The position numbers and the translations under genes are program-made. Below the pieces are notes generated by a model. It had not been told where the DNA came from and did no database searches. It saw only the letters and a program-made list of their open reading frames with translations. DNA of 64,000 bases from Sphingomonas sp. Its GTDB lineage: Bacteria > Pseudomonadota > Alphaproteobacteria > Sphingomonadales > Sphingomonadaceae. Positions 48,568 through 57,444 of this stretch are shown here, piece by piece (positions within the stretch are counted from its first letter, which is position 1; each line of letters opens with the position of its first letter). The DNA is taken from contig JABDNH010000007.1 of assembly GCA_013001055.1 (NCBI GenBank), positions 124,001 to 188,000 of the forward strand. The letters are read 5' to 3'.

Positions 48568-49341
48568 AGAATCGAGACCTTCTTCGTCAGCCGCAGCGGC
48601 GGTGCGCGCACGGCGCCAGTGAGTCACGCGAATGGCTATGATGGCAAACTCGTAAAGAGCGATCAGCGGGATCGCGAGGATGATCTGGCTGACCGCATCG
48701 GGCGGCGTCAGCACCGCAGCGAGGAAAAACGCGCCAACGACCATATAGCGCCGCCCCTTCACCAACTGGTCGCGCGTCACGATACCGGCACGCTCCAGGA
48801 TCATCATCAAAATGGGCAGCAGGAAGGCGAGCCCGAAGCCGAACATGAACTTGGTCGAAAAATCGAGATAGTTGCCGATGGCGGGCAGCGCCTCGGTCGA
48901 TACGCCCCCGACCTCGCCTTCGAAGCCCAGCAGGAAATTCAGGGCGATTGGCATGGCGACGAAATAGGCGAAGCTCGCGCCGGCCGCGAAAAAGACCGGC
49001 GTAAGCAGGAGGAATGGCAGGAACGCGCGCTTTTCTTTCTTGTAGAGCCCCGGCGCGACAAACCGCCACAGCTGCGTCGCAAAGACCGGGAAGCTCACCA
49101 TGATGGCCGCGAAGAATGCAACCTTCACCTCGACGAAGAAGGCTTCGAAGATATTGGTGAAAATGAGCTTGCCCTGCCCGGCCGCCAACAGCGGCTGCAC
49201 CAGCACCGAGAAGATGGGTTTCGCGAGGTAATAGCAGATGAAGAAAGCCGCGAAGAGCACACCCACCGACACCAGCAGGCGGCGGCGCAATTCGATCAGG
49301 TGGTCGAGCAGGGGTGCCTTGCTGTCGTCGATTTCGCTCAT
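48475..49341 (-). CDS. tatC: Twin-arginine translocase subunit TatC
   Basis: This 288-aa, six-helix receptor for twin-arginine signal peptides starts PLLDHLIELRRRLLVSVGVLFAAFFICYYLAKPIF. It has FVAPGLYKKEKRAFLPFLLLTPVFFAAGASFAYFV and the end LIALYEFAIIAIRVTHWRRART. The last ~40 residues (DSEKNLGPQSSPGGGRVDDSGPIYSDSESGGA) look like low-complexity read-through, and they are encoded by the strand opposite the candidate sRNA, including a G10 run. It overlaps tatB by ATGA. Confidence 0.95.
   Translation of the reverse strand: MSEIDDSKAPLLDHLIELRRRLLVSVGVLFAAFFICYYLAKPIFSVLVQPLLAAGQGKLIFTNIFEAFFVEVKVAFFAAIMVSFPVFATQLWRFVAPGLYKKEKRAFLPFLLLTPVFFAAGASFAYFVAMPIALNFLLGFEGEVGGVSTEALPAIGNYLDFSTKFMFGFGLAFLLPILMMILERAGIVTRDQLVKGRRYMVVGAFFLAAVLTPPDAVSQIILAIPLIALYEFAIIAIRVTHWRRARTAAAADEEGLDSEKNLGPQSSPGGGRVDDSGPIYSDSESGGA
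48529..48538. repeat. C10/G10 homopolymer inside tatC
   Basis: Ten consecutive C on the plus strand (G on the tatC strand) encode Pro-Gly-Gly-Gly near the TatC C-terminus. It is prone to slippage or sequencing error. It also forms the loop of hairpin 2 of the candidate sRNA. Confidence 0.85.
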
Positions 49342-49691
49342 GAAGCGGGTTTCCCGTCATCGAGCGGCAGTCCGGGTTGTTCGGGCTTCTCCGGCAGCTC
49401 GGCATCGCCAGCATCGCGCGCAGGCCTTGGCGTCATCGTCGGCGTTTCATCGATCGAAGGAAATTCCTGCATGATCTTGTCGTTCTGCGCGCGCCACTCC
49501 TTCTCCATCTCTTCCAGTTCTGCCTCGCGCATCGCGGTTTCGATGCCGGCAGTGAAATGGCGCGAATAATGGCGGATTTTACCAAAGAACCGTCCAATCG
49601 CGCGCATTGCGCCCGGCAGTTCCTTAGGCCCGATAAAGATCAGCGCCGCAATCACGACGATCAGGATTTCAGAGGTGTCGATGCCGAACAT
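49338..49691 (-). CDS. tatB: Twin-arginine translocase subunit TatB
   Basis: This 117-aa protein has an N-terminal membrane helix and amphipathic helix (MFGIDTSEILIVVIAALIFIGPKELPGAMRAIGRFFGKIRH) with the Glu-Leu-Pro hinge. A charged, Pro-rich cytoplasmic tail follows. It forms the substrate receptor with TatC, and the genes overlap by 4 nt. Confidence 0.95.
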   Translation of the reverse strand: MFGIDTSEILIVVIAALIFIGPKELPGAMRAIGRFFGKIRHYSRHFTAGIETAMREAELEEMEKEWRAQNDKIMQEFPSIDETPTMTPRPARDAGDAELPEKPEQPGLPLDDGKPAS

Positions 49692-49701
49692 GGCGCCGTA
49701 T

Positions 49702-49935
49702 TCAGCTGGAAGACTTGTCGCGGTCCCGCGTCACTTCGCTGTCGATGACATCGTCTTCGCGCGGCAACTGCTTAGGCTCGGATTTCTTGGGCTGGTCCTC
49801 GTCGGCCATCCCTTTCTTGAAGCTTTTCAGCCCCTGCGCGACGTCACCCATAAGACTTGAAAATCGCCCGCGGCCGAACAGCAGCAGGATCAGGAAGGCA
49901 AGGATCAACAGGCCCGGAAGACCGATCTGGCTCAT
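49702..49935 (-). CDS. tatA: Twin-arginine translocase subunit TatA
   Basis: This 77-aa pore-forming subunit has [43 protein letters not shown], the membrane helix, Phe-Gly hinge and amphipathic helix of TatA. An acidic tail follows. It is 10 nt from tatB. The export system may serve the RR-signal DUF1501 protein encoded 7 kb away. Confidence 0.95.
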   Translation of the reverse strand: MSQIGLPGLLILAFLILLLFGRGRFSSLMGDVAQGLKSFKKGMADEDQPKKSEPKQLPREDDVIDSEVTRDRDKSSS

Positions 49936-49963
49936 GTGAATTTCTCCAATACTTACCCGCTAC

Positions 49964-50548
49964 TTAGGCGTCTTCGTCTTCAGTTTCCACCTCGTCGTCG
50001 CCCTCAAGTTGTAACTGGAGCGCATCGTCGTCGAGCGGATCGAGAAGGCCTGCGGCCTTGAGGTCGTCGATTCCCGGCAGGTCGCGGCGGCTCTCCAACC
50101 CGAAATGGGTCAGGAAACCCCTGGTGGTGGCATAGGTCAGCGGACGCCCAGGCGTCTCGCGCCGGGCCCCGGTGCGGACCCAGCCGGCCTCCATCAGCAC
50201 ATCGAGCGTCCCCTTGCTGATCTGTACACCGCGAATGGCTTCGATCTCGGCGCGGCTGACAGGTTCGTGGTAGGCAATGATTGCCAGCGTTTCGGTGGCC
50301 GCCCGCGACAGGCGCCGCGGCTCCTCGCGTTCGCGGCGGAGCAAATGCGCCAGATCGGAAGCGGTCTGGAAATGCCAGCGCTTCCCCCGCTCGACCAGTT
50401 CGATACCGCGCGCGTCGTAATGTGCCGCCAATTCCTCGAGCGCGGCCTTCACATCGCCATCGCCGACATGCGCCGCGATATCCTCAACGGTCAGCGGTTC
50501 ATCGCTGGCGAACAGGACAGCTTCGACAGCGCGGACAAATTCGTTCAT
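49964..50548 (-). CDS. scpB: Chromosome segregation/condensation protein ScpB
   Basis: This 194-aa SMC-complex winged-helix subunit starts FVRAVEAVLFASDEPLTVEDIAAHVG, with LSRAATETLAIIAYHEPVSRAEIEAIRGV and GRPLTYATTRGFLTHFGLESRRDLP. Its ATG shares one base with the scpA stop (TGATG), so the two are coupled. A Glu/Asp-rich tail ends the protein. Confidence 0.96.
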   Translation of the reverse strand: MNEFVRAVEAVLFASDEPLTVEDIAAHVGDGDVKAALEELAAHYDARGIELVERGKRWHFQTASDLAHLLRREREEPRRLSRAATETLAIIAYHEPVSRAEIEAIRGVQISKGTLDVLMEAGWVRTGARRETPGRPLTYATTRGFLTHFGLESRRDLPGIDDLKAAGLLDPLDDDALQLQLEGDDEVETEDEDA

Positions 50549-51297
50549 CAGGCGGCCTTCACGCGCACTTCGTCGAAAGCCTCTTCCTGTTCGATATCGA
50601 GCCGCCCCTGCCGCGCCAGTTCAAGCGCCGCAAGGAAGGAGGAAGCAAGACAGGACTTTCGGTAGGCCGGATCGCTGGTAACGGGCAGGAAGGCTTCGAG
50701 TGCGATCCATTCGACCGCGATGCCCAGCATCTGCCCGACGCGGTGGATGGCATCTTCCAACGTCATCACACGGCGATCGTGCACCATATGCACGGCAGGC
50801 TGCATGCGAGCGCGAAGCTGGCCGTATGCTGCATAAAGATCGTAGGCACTCGCCCGCCACACGGCCTTGCGCTCTGTGCGCAGTCCCTCCGGCGCGGCGC
50901 GCGGGAAGACGTCACGACCCAGCCGATCGGAAGCCAGCAACCGTGCTCCCGCTTCGCGCATGGCATCGAGCCGCATGAGACGTTGCTGGAGACGAAGCGC
51001 CAGTTCCTCGGGGCTCGGGTCCTGTTCGGGATCCTTGGGCAGCAGGAGACAGCTTTTGAGATAAGCCAGCCACGCCGCCATCACGAGATAATCAGCCGCC
51101 AGCTCGAGCTTCAGCGCCGTGGCGTCCTCGATAAAGCCGAGATATTGTTCAACCAATTCGAGGATCGAGATTTGCGCGAGGTCGACCTTCTGGCCGCGCG
51201 CGAGGCTGAGCAGCAGATCGAGCGGCCCTTCCCAACCATCAATATCGAGATGCAGCGCATCTTCGTCGCGCACAGGCTGGAAAAGCAGTTCGCTCAT
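50548..51297 (-). CDS. scpA: Chromosome segregation/condensation protein ScpA (kleisin)
   Basis: This 249-aa kleisin has LHLDIDGWEGPLDLLLSLARGQKVDLAQISILELVEQYL, the N-terminal SMC-neck binding domain. ELAADYLVMAAWLAYLKSCLLLP and a C-terminal winged helix (VTSDPAYRKSCLASSFLAALELARQGRLDIEQEE) follow. The track start is too early, and the ATG at 51297 is preferred, 22 nt after nagZ. Confidence 0.95.
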   Translation of the reverse strand: MSELLFQPVRDEDALHLDIDGWEGPLDLLLSLARGQKVDLAQISILELVEQYLGFIEDATALKLELAADYLVMAAWLAYLKSCLLLPKDPEQDPSPEELALRLQQRLMRLDAMREAGARLLASDRLGRDVFPRAAPEGLRTERKAVWRASAYDLYAAYGQLRARMQPAVHMVHDRRVMTLEDAIHRVGQMLGIAVEWIALEAFLPVTSDPAYRKSCLASSFLAALELARQGRLDIEQEEAFDEVRVKAA

Positions 51298-51319
51298 GAG
51301 TCGGGAGCCTACCCGATTT

Positions 51320-52324
51320 TCAGGCCAGCGCCAGCAATTCGTCGCGCTTGGCGACGCATTCGGCAAAATCGAGCCGCTCGTCATCGACATCGATCGCCAT
51401 GGCGGCCGCAAGGCGCATTTCGGCCCTTGTGCTCATCGCCGGAATGCAGGCCGCGATCGCCTGCATTTCGTCAAGCTTGCCCGAACAATGCAGCGCCACG
51501 TCGTTTCCGGCTTTCACGGTCCTGACCGCGCGTTCTGCGGCATCGCCGTCGAGCGCTTCCATATTGATATCATCGCTCATCAGGAAACCATCGAAGCCGA
51601 TCCGTTCGCGGATGATATCCCCGATCACGGTAGGTGACTGGCTGGCTACGTTATCGGGGTCCCAGGCGGTGTAGATGACGTGGGCGACCATCCCCATCGG
51701 CGCATCGTTGAGCTGCTCGAACGGGAAAAGGTCGTCGTCGAGTTCGGGGCCGGTTGCCGTGACGGTCGGCGTTTCCTTGTGGCTGTCCACGAGCGCGCGA
51801 CCATGGCCCGGCATATGTTTGACAACGCTGACTACGCCTGTCGAATGAAGCCCGCGCATTACCGCGCGACCGAGGCTGGCCACCCACAGCGGATTGCCCG
51901 CGAGACTACGGTCGCCGACGATCTGGTCGGCACCCTGCTGGCGCACATCGAGCACGGGGAGGCAATCCACGTTGATGCCGACATCGGCGAGCATCAGGCC
52001 GAGCGCGCGGGCATTGACCCGCGCTGCTTCCAGCGCCGATGACGGTGCCTTGTCGTAAAGCGCTTCGAACACGCCCATCGGCGGAAAGTCCATCCACTCG
52101 GGCGCACGCATCCGCGCCACGCGCCCGCCCTCCTGGTCGATCAGGATGGGGACGTCATTACGTCCCGATATGTCCCGCAAGTCATCCGTAAGCGATTTTA
52201 ATTGCTCACGATTTTCGATATTGCGAGCGAACAGGATATACCCGCACGCATTGGCGTCCTTGAAGAATGCACGTTCATCGTCACTAAGCGCCGGGCCTTC
52301 CAGCCCGTAAATACAGGCCTGCAT
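51320..52324 (-). CDS. nagZ: Beta-N-acetylhexosaminidase NagZ
   Basis: This 334-aa family-3 glycosidase of peptidoglycan recycling removes GlcNAc from anhydro-muropeptides in the cytoplasm. The catalytic loop KHMPGHGRALVDSHKETP holds the His of the NagZ Asp-His dyad. DQEGGRVARMRAPEW and the nucleophile region GFLMSDDINMEAL are conserved. The ATG at 52324 shares a base with the SPOR gene stop (TGATG); the longer track ORF is spurious. It may influence beta-lactamase induction if an AmpR system exists elsewhere. Confidence 0.95.
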   Translation of the reverse strand: MQACIYGLEGPALSDDERAFFKDANACGYILFARNIENREQLKSLTDDLRDISGRNDVPILIDQEGGRVARMRAPEWMDFPPMGVFEALYDKAPSSALEAARVNARALGLMLADVGINVDCLPVLDVRQQGADQIVGDRSLAGNPLWVASLGRAVMRGLHSTGVVSVVKHMPGHGRALVDSHKETPTVTATGPELDDDLFPFEQLNDAPMGMVAHVIYTAWDPDNVASQSPTVIGDIIRERIGFDGFLMSDDINMEALDGDAAERAVRTVKAGNDVALHCSGKLDEMQAIAACIPAMSTRAEMRLAAAMAIDVDDERLDFAECVAKRDELLALA

Positions 52325-52989
52325 CAGTTGACCAAGACGCAGCTTTCGCCGCCGGCTTTCACGGCATCGCAGGCCGCTATAGCAGTTGCGCGGTCGGGCG
52401 CCGCTGCACGTAGGCGATGATACAGCCGACCATTGACACGCGCCGTCGGCACATATTTGTCGAGCGCGGCAACTTCGGGGAAGCGCGACGAGAGCAGCAC
52501 CCACGCCGCCTCTGCCTGACGCGCCGAGGTATAGGCCCCCAGCTGGACCAGGACGCCGGCGGGCGCCGCAGTCTCGGCCGGGGTTTCGGCAGGCTGCGTC
52601 GCTACCGGTGGTGGAGGTGCAGGTGTCGGCTCGACCGCGATGACCGGCGTTTCCTCGACCGCCGCAGTATCGATTTCCGAGTAGGTCTCCTCTCCTGCCG
52701 AGGTTGCATAGGCGGTCTCGCTGTCGCCGGCGACATCGAGGCCGCCAGGATCGTCCGGCTGCACCTTGTAGGGGCCCTCGGGCGCGGCGATCAGCTCGGG
52801 TTCCCCACCGATCGGCCCGGCGTCGCGGCCGACGAAAAACATCGTGCCCGCTACCGCCGCCAGCGCGATCAGCACGACCGCGATAAAGGCGATCATCTTG
52901 CGCGCGGAGACGGCCGGCGGCGCGTCCTCGTCATCGACTGCTTCCAGCCAGGGCAGGTCTTCGTCGTAACCGGCGCGGGTTTCCGCCAT
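52324..52989 (-). CDS. SPOR domain membrane protein
   Basis: This 221-aa bitopic protein has a short acidic cytoplasmic start, a membrane helix ([22 protein letters not shown]), a long Pro/Ala/Thr/Glu-rich periplasmic linker, and a C-terminal SPOR domain (VLVQLGAYTSARQAEAAWVLL...RVNGRLYHRLRAAAPDRATAIAACDAVKAGGESCVL). SPOR domains bind denuded septal glycan. It sits between argS and nagZ with TGATG overlaps. The ATG at 52989 is preferred to the track's TTG. Confidence 0.88.
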   Translation of the reverse strand: MAETRAGYDEDLPWLEAVDDEDAPPAVSARKMIAFIAVVLIALAAVAGTMFFVGRDAGPIGGEPELIAAPEGPYKVQPDDPGGLDVAGDSETAYATSAGEETYSEIDTAAVEETPVIAVEPTPAPPPPVATQPAETPAETAAPAGVLVQLGAYTSARQAEAAWVLLSSRFPEVAALDKYVPTARVNGRLYHRLRAAAPDRATAIAACDAVKAGGESCVLVN

Positions 52990-54728
52990 CAACGCATCTC
53001 CTCGGCGGCCTCCACCCCCATGATGGCAAGGCCGTTTTTCAGAACCTGCCCTATCGCGCGCGCCAAATAAAGCCGTGCCGCGCTGAGCTCGGGCTGCTGT
53101 TCCAATAGAAAACGCTTGGAGGGATCGTCATTGCCGCGATTCCACGCCGCGTGGAACGCTGCCGCAAGATCGTAGAGATAGAAGGCGATGCGGTGTGGTT
53201 CATGTGCCGCTGCCGCCTGTTCGACGACCCGCGGAAATTGCGCGGCGAATTTAACGACGCCCAGTTCCTCATCGTCAAGAAGCGCCGGATCGGCACCGTC
53301 GGCGCTGATGCCCGCTTCCTTTGCCTTGCGCTCGAGGCTGCAAATCCGCGCATGCGCATATTGCACGTAAAAAACGGGGTTGTCCTTCGAGGCTTCCACC
53401 ACCTTGGCGAAATCGAACTCGAGCGGCGCGTCGGCCTTGCGGGTAAGCATCATGAAACGCACCACGTCCTTGCCGACTTCCTCGACAACGTCCGCAAGGG
53501 TGACGAAATTGCCCGCGCGCTTCGACATTTTGATTGGCTCGCCCGCGCGCAGCAGCTTGACCATCTGCACGATCTTCACGTCGAGATCGACGCGGCCATC
53601 GGTCAGTGCGGTGACTGCCGACTGGATGCGCTTGACCGTCCCGGCATGGTCGGCGCCCCATATATTGACGAGATGGTCCGCCTTCTGCGCCTTTTGCAGG
53701 TGATAAGCGCTGTCGGCCCCGAAATAGGTCCAGCTGCCATCCGACTTGCGCATCGGACGATCCTGGTCGTCGCCAAATTGGGTCGACTTGAACAATGTCA
53801 ATTCAACGGGCTCCCAATCGTCGGGCGTCTCTCCCTTGGGCGCTTCGAGCATGCCGGTGTAGATCAGCCCCTTGGCCTTGAGCGTCTCGAGTGCTTCATC
53901 GACCTTGCCCGACGCCTGCAATTCGGCCTCGGAGGCGAACAGGTCATGATGGATATCAAGCGTCGCCAGGTCGGCGCGAATGCGATCCATCATCAACGCC
54001 ACTACCCGCGGCTTGAATAGCGGCAACCACTCACTCTCCGGCGCTGCCTGATAGGTGTCGCCAAATTCATCGACGAGCGCTGCGCCCACGGGTTTCAAGT
54101 AATCGCCCGGGTAGAACCCCTCGGGAATGTCGCCAATATCCTCGCCCAGCGCCTCGCGGTAGCGCAGGTGCGCCGATCGGGCGAGCGTATCGACCTGACT
54201 GCCCGCATCGTTGACATAATATTCGCGCGTGACCGCATAGCCCGCTGCTTCAAGCAGCGCGGCGAGCGCATCGCCCACGACCGCGCCGCGGCAATGTCCC
54301 ATATGCATCGGGCCGGTCGGATTGGCGCTGACATATTCGACGTTGACGCGCTGCCCGTCACCCATCGCGCTCTTGCCGAAATCGTCGCCGGCGGCATGGA
54401 TCGTCTTGAGTTCGTCCTGCCACACCCCGCAATCGAGCCGGATATTGATAAAACCCGGACCGGCGATATCGACGGTGGTCACGCCGTCCACCGCTTCCAG
54501 CTTGGGCGCGATCTTCTCGGCCAGCGCACGCGGATTGGACTTGGCGTGCTTTGCCAGCACCATCGCGGCATTGGTTGCTAGGTCGCCATGCGCAGGATCG
54601 CGCGGTGGCTCGACCGCGATATTCTTGCGATCGAGGTCATCCGGCAGGTCGCCGGCCGCGGTCAGTTCATCGAGGATGGTACCAATCGCGGCACCGAAAC
54701 GAGCATAAAGGGACACGATATTTTCCAT
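52989..54728 (-). CDS. argS: Arginyl-tRNA synthetase
   Basis: This 579-aa class-I enzyme has the HIGH-type motif [20 protein letters not shown], the KMSKR-type loop [14 protein letters not shown], and the DALR anticodon-binding end ([26 protein letters not shown]...[19 protein letters not shown]). It is the first gene of the eight-gene argS-tatC operon. Confidence 0.97.
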   Translation of the reverse strand: MENIVSLYARFGAAIGTILDELTAAGDLPDDLDRKNIAVEPPRDPAHGDLATNAAMVLAKHAKSNPRALAEKIAPKLEAVDGVTTVDIAGPGFINIRLDCGVWQDELKTIHAAGDDFGKSAMGDGQRVNVEYVSANPTGPMHMGHCRGAVVGDALAALLEAAGYAVTREYYVNDAGSQVDTLARSAHLRYREALGEDIGDIPEGFYPGDYLKPVGAALVDEFGDTYQAAPESEWLPLFKPRVVALMMDRIRADLATLDIHHDLFASEAELQASGKVDEALETLKAKGLIYTGMLEAPKGETPDDWEPVELTLFKSTQFGDDQDRPMRKSDGSWTYFGADSAYHLQKAQKADHLVNIWGADHAGTVKRIQSAVTALTDGRVDLDVKIVQMVKLLRAGEPIKMSKRAGNFVTLADVVEEVGKDVVRFMMLTRKADAPLEFDFAKVVEASKDNPVFYVQYAHARICSLERKAKEAGISADGADPALLDDEELGVVKFAAQFPRVVEQAAAAHEPHRIAFYLYDLAAAFHAAWNRGNDDPSKRFLLEQQPELSAARLYLARAIGQVLKNGLAIMGVEAAEEMR

Positions 54729-54812
54729 TGAATCTGGTGTTGGCTCGGCCTCTAGCGAATGGCGCCGCCCATCGCAATTGAACCATTTGGCCAGATTGGC
54801 CCACTATAGGGC

Positions 54813-55361
54813 ATGAAAAAAGGGGCAAACCGCGACAAGACACAGGCGCTGACCGCCTACCTGGTGGTCGCGGCGCGCGATGGGAATCGCGGCGCGCTCG
54901 GTGACCTGGTGCGTCTCTGGCACCCGCGTTTCATCGCCCATGGCTGGCGGTTGACCGGGCGCCGCGAGGCTGCCGAGGATGCGGTGCAATCGGCGTGGCG
55001 CGATATCGTGCGCGGCATTGCAAAGTTGCGCGATGAAAGCGCTTTTGCCCCCTGGGCGTACCGAATCGTGACACGCGCCGCCAAGCGCCAGGCCGGACGC
55101 GAGTTGCCGGCCGCCTCCCCCGATACCGAGATCGAGGACGATCGCGATGGACCGGAGGAGGCCAGTCGACACGCCGAATTGCGCTGCGCCATCCGCGCGC
55201 TTCCCGCCGGCCAGCGCGCCGCCATCGCGCTGCACTATTTCGAGGGCCTGACCGTGGCCGAGACCGCAGTCGCCCTCTCGATTCCCGCAGGAACTGCCAA
55301 GACCCGACTCATGCATGCGCGCGCCAAGTTGCGTGCTTTTTACGAAGGAGACGAGAAATGA
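54813..55361 (+). CDS. ECF RNA polymerase sigma factor
   Basis: This 182-aa sigma-70-like factor has region 2 at DLVRLWHPRFIAHGWRLTGRREAAEDAVQSAWRDIVRGIAKLRDESAFAPWAYRI. Region 4 is at IRALPAGQRAAIALHYFEGLTVAETAVALSIPAGTAKTRLMHARAKLRA. It belongs to a different ECF group from EcfG. Its stop overlaps the start of a small membrane protein gene (ATGA), which is the probable regulator or partner. A TATAGG lies just before the ATG. Targets unknown. Confidence 0.9.
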   Translation: MKKGANRDKTQALTAYLVVAARDGNRGALGDLVRLWHPRFIAHGWRLTGRREAAEDAVQSAWRDIVRGIAKLRDESAFAPWAYRIVTRAAKRQAGRELPAASPDTEIEDDRDGPEEASRHAELRCAIRALPAGQRAAIALHYFEGLTVAETAVALSIPAGTAKTRLMHARAKLRAFYEGDEK

Positions 55362-55726
55362 GCGATATCGACAAGCTGATCGATGACGCGCTCGATGCCG
55401 AAGAGCGCGACCTGATGCACCGTATCGGCGATGAACCTGACTATTTCACCCAAGTCTTCGGTATCTTCCGCGGGAAGACCGGATGGGCATCGGTTGTGCT
55501 GGTCGTTGTCCAGCTGCTGATGTTCATCGCCGGGGTGTGGATGGCGCTGCGTTTCTTCGACGCCACGAGCCCGCTCGAAGCGCTGCGATGGGGGCTGCCG
55601 GCAGCGACGCTAATCCTCATGGCGCTGATCGTGAAGATGGCCTTCTGGCCACAAATCCACATCCAGCGCCTGTCACAGGAGCTCAAACGGGTCGAACTTC
55701 AGCTTGTGCGCTTGCGGAAAGACTAG
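55358..55726 (+). CDS. DUF6768-like membrane protein, likely partner of the ECF sigma factor
   Basis: This 122-aa protein has a conserved N-terminal segment (DIDKLIDDALDAEERDLMHRIGDEPDYFTQVFGIFRGKTGW), two membrane helices (SVVLVVVQLLMFIAGVWMALRF, GLPAATLILMALIVKMAFW), and a C-terminal coiled-coil-like helix (QRLSQELKRVELQLVRL). This matches what I recall of DUF6768, often encoded with ECF sigma factors. A regulatory role is inferred from the 4-nt overlap. It also converges with the M15-like gene by 4 nt. Confidence 0.75.
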   Translation: MSDIDKLIDDALDAEERDLMHRIGDEPDYFTQVFGIFRGKTGWASVVLVVVQLLMFIAGVWMALRFFDATSPLEALRWGLPAATLILMALIVKMAFWPQIHIQRLSQELKRVELQLVRLRKD

Positions 55727-56247
55727 TTCGAGGCGCCGACTGTGACGATACGAAAATCGGTCGGGCGCGGGCCTGTCGTCACCATCTGGACGGCGGGTCG
55801 CGTCTCGGTCGGGTCCGGATCGATGGCAAAGCCATTGCCGAACGCGAAATGGCTGTGATCGCCTTCGTTGAGGCTTTCGACCAACCGGAAGCCGGCGGCG
55901 CGGAAGGCGCGGTCGACCTGGCGATGTGACACGCCGGGGCGCAAAACGACATCGATCGCGCGGTTGCGCAGGTGGTAGCTGTTGCGCGCGCCGCCGACGC
56001 GTCGATTATGCGCAGGGCTACGGAAAGTCGACGTCACCCGCCCATACTGGCGCGCGATCGAAACGGCGCCATCGATCTCGAATGCGGCGTCGCGCATCGG
56101 TGTCACGATCTTGAGATTGCTGTCGGTCATGCGCCCGCCATCGACGGTCCGGATGCCGAAATCTGTCGACCGCTGCGTCGGCGCTTCCTGCGCCACTGCC
56201 GAACCGGCAACGCCAACAGTCGCTATGATCGCGAGAATCGCGCGCAT
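55723..56247 (-). CDS. Periplasmic M15-type (DD-carboxypeptidase/YcbK-like) domain protein
   Basis: This 174-aa secreted protein (signal peptide RAILAIIATVGVAGSAVAQ) has one peptidase M15-like domain. STFRSPAHNRRVGGARNSYHLRNRAIDVVL carries the zinc His and Asp, and EGDHSHFAFG the second His pair. It may cut peptidoglycan cross-links or be a relative of YcbK/DUF882. The ATG at 56247 has GGAGGGG just upstream and is preferred over the GTG at 56259. Confidence 0.8.
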   Translation of the reverse strand: MRAILAIIATVGVAGSAVAQEAPTQRSTDFGIRTVDGGRMTDSNLKIVTPMRDAAFEIDGAVSIARQYGRVTSTFRSPAHNRRVGGARNSYHLRNRAIDVVLRPGVSHRQVDRAFRAAGFRLVESLNEGDHSHFAFGNGFAIDPDPTETRPAVQMVTTGPRPTDFRIVTVGASN

Positions 56248-56306
56248 ATTCCCCTCCACTGTGTGGAGCTCTGTATAATATAAGTTAACCGATTCGGGAA
56301 ACCCCG

Positions 56307-57443
56307 TCAGCCCACCAGTGTCCCGTTAAGGGCCAAGGGAGCCGTTTCGGGGAAGAGAATGCTTCCCACCCGCCGCGGATCGAGATCGAAATGCTGGCCA
56401 ATTGCAGTCGTGGCCAACGCGTCGAATCCGGTCGTCGGCAGCACGTCGCGATCCTGGTAAAGCCGCGACAGGCCGGGCCAGTTGCCGCCCACGCGGCCAC
56501 CCCTAACGCCGCCGCCCAGCAGCATCGCGAGCGCGCCGGTACCATGATCAGTCCCATTGGTACCGTTCAAGGCGGCTGTCCGCCCGAATTCGGTGGCGAC
56601 CATCACCAGCGTGTCGGTCCACTCCGCGCCAAGGCCAGCCTGCAGCGCGCCGATCAGCGAATCGATCTGACCCAACTGGCCATTGAGACGACCAGGCTGC
56701 GCGAAATGCGTGTCCCAGCCATCGCTTTCGATCATCAGCACCTTCGCGCCATCCGGGCCTGCCAGCATGCGCGCCGCCAGTTCGCCCAGCGCAGCGCCAT
56801 TGCGCGCTGCAGAGGCATCCCCCGCCATTTCGCGCGCCATCTGCGCCTCAGCCCAAAGCGGCCCCAGCTGTGCGTCTTCGGCATAAAGGCTGCCGATCCG
56901 GCTCATCAGGTCGTAGCTGGCATCAGGCAGGCGTGAGGGTGCATAGCTTGCTACCGGCACGTCGCCGCGCAGTGCCAGCGGCACGGTGGGCGCCAACGCA
57001 AGCCCGCGTCCGCCCAGCAGGCCCACGGTTCGGTTCAGCCAGCCATCCTTCAATTGGTAGGCCTTGGCACCGCCCGTCTCGATGACGTTCTGGGCATCGA
57101 AGTGCGACCGGTCGCGATACGGCGTGGCCACTGCCGGTATGAACAGCGCTTGTCCGGCATCGCTGAGCGCGGCGACATTCGTCATCGCTTCATGGAGCCG
57201 GAAGTTGCCATCGACCTTGTGACCCGCCATCGCGGCTTCGCCTTGCTCTCGTCGCAAGGCCGTCCAGCGCGGATCGGTCACCGGTGCCAGCGTGGCAAGG
57301 CCGTCGGCGGCACCGCGTTGCAGGATGAAGACAAATCGCTTGTGGGTGTCGGCGTTGGCGCTGCCGGCTACGGCGAGGCCCGGCACAGCAAATGCTCCAA
57401 GCCCGACAGCCCCGCTCTTGAGTATCGTTCTACGATTAAACAT
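56307..57443 (-). CDS. DUF1501 family protein with twin-arginine signal
   Basis: This 378-aa protein starts with a twin-arginine signal (FNRRTILKSGAVGLGAFAVPGLAVAG), so it is exported folded through Tat. Core motifs are RFVFILQRGAADGLATLAP, SDGWDTHFAQPGRLNGQLGQID and MVATEFGRTAALNGTNGTDHG, which place it in DUF1501 of the alkaline phosphatase/sulfatase superfamily. It directly follows the DUF1800 gene, the usual partner. The exact activity is not established. The ATG at 57443 places RR near the N-terminus. Confidence 0.9.
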   Translation of the reverse strand: MFNRRTILKSGAVGLGAFAVPGLAVAGSANADTHKRFVFILQRGAADGLATLAPVTDPRWTALRREQGEAAMAGHKVDGNFRLHEAMTNVAALSDAGQALFIPAVATPYRDRSHFDAQNVIETGGAKAYQLKDGWLNRTVGLLGGRGLALAPTVPLALRGDVPVASYAPSRLPDASYDLMSRIGSLYAEDAQLGPLWAEAQMAREMAGDASAARNGAALGELAARMLAGPDGAKVLMIESDGWDTHFAQPGRLNGQLGQIDSLIGALQAGLGAEWTDTLVMVATEFGRTAALNGTNGTDHGTGALAMLLGGGVRGGRVGGNWPGLSRLYQDRDVLPTTGFDALATTAIGQHFDLDPRRVGSILFPETAPLALNGTLVG

Positions 57444-57444
57444 T

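Noticed and set aside
48479-48640. Short Pro-rich ORF on the plus strand within the candidate sRNA
   Set aside because: No ribosome-binding site before the ATG, and the sequence is dictated by the hairpins and tatC on the other strand.
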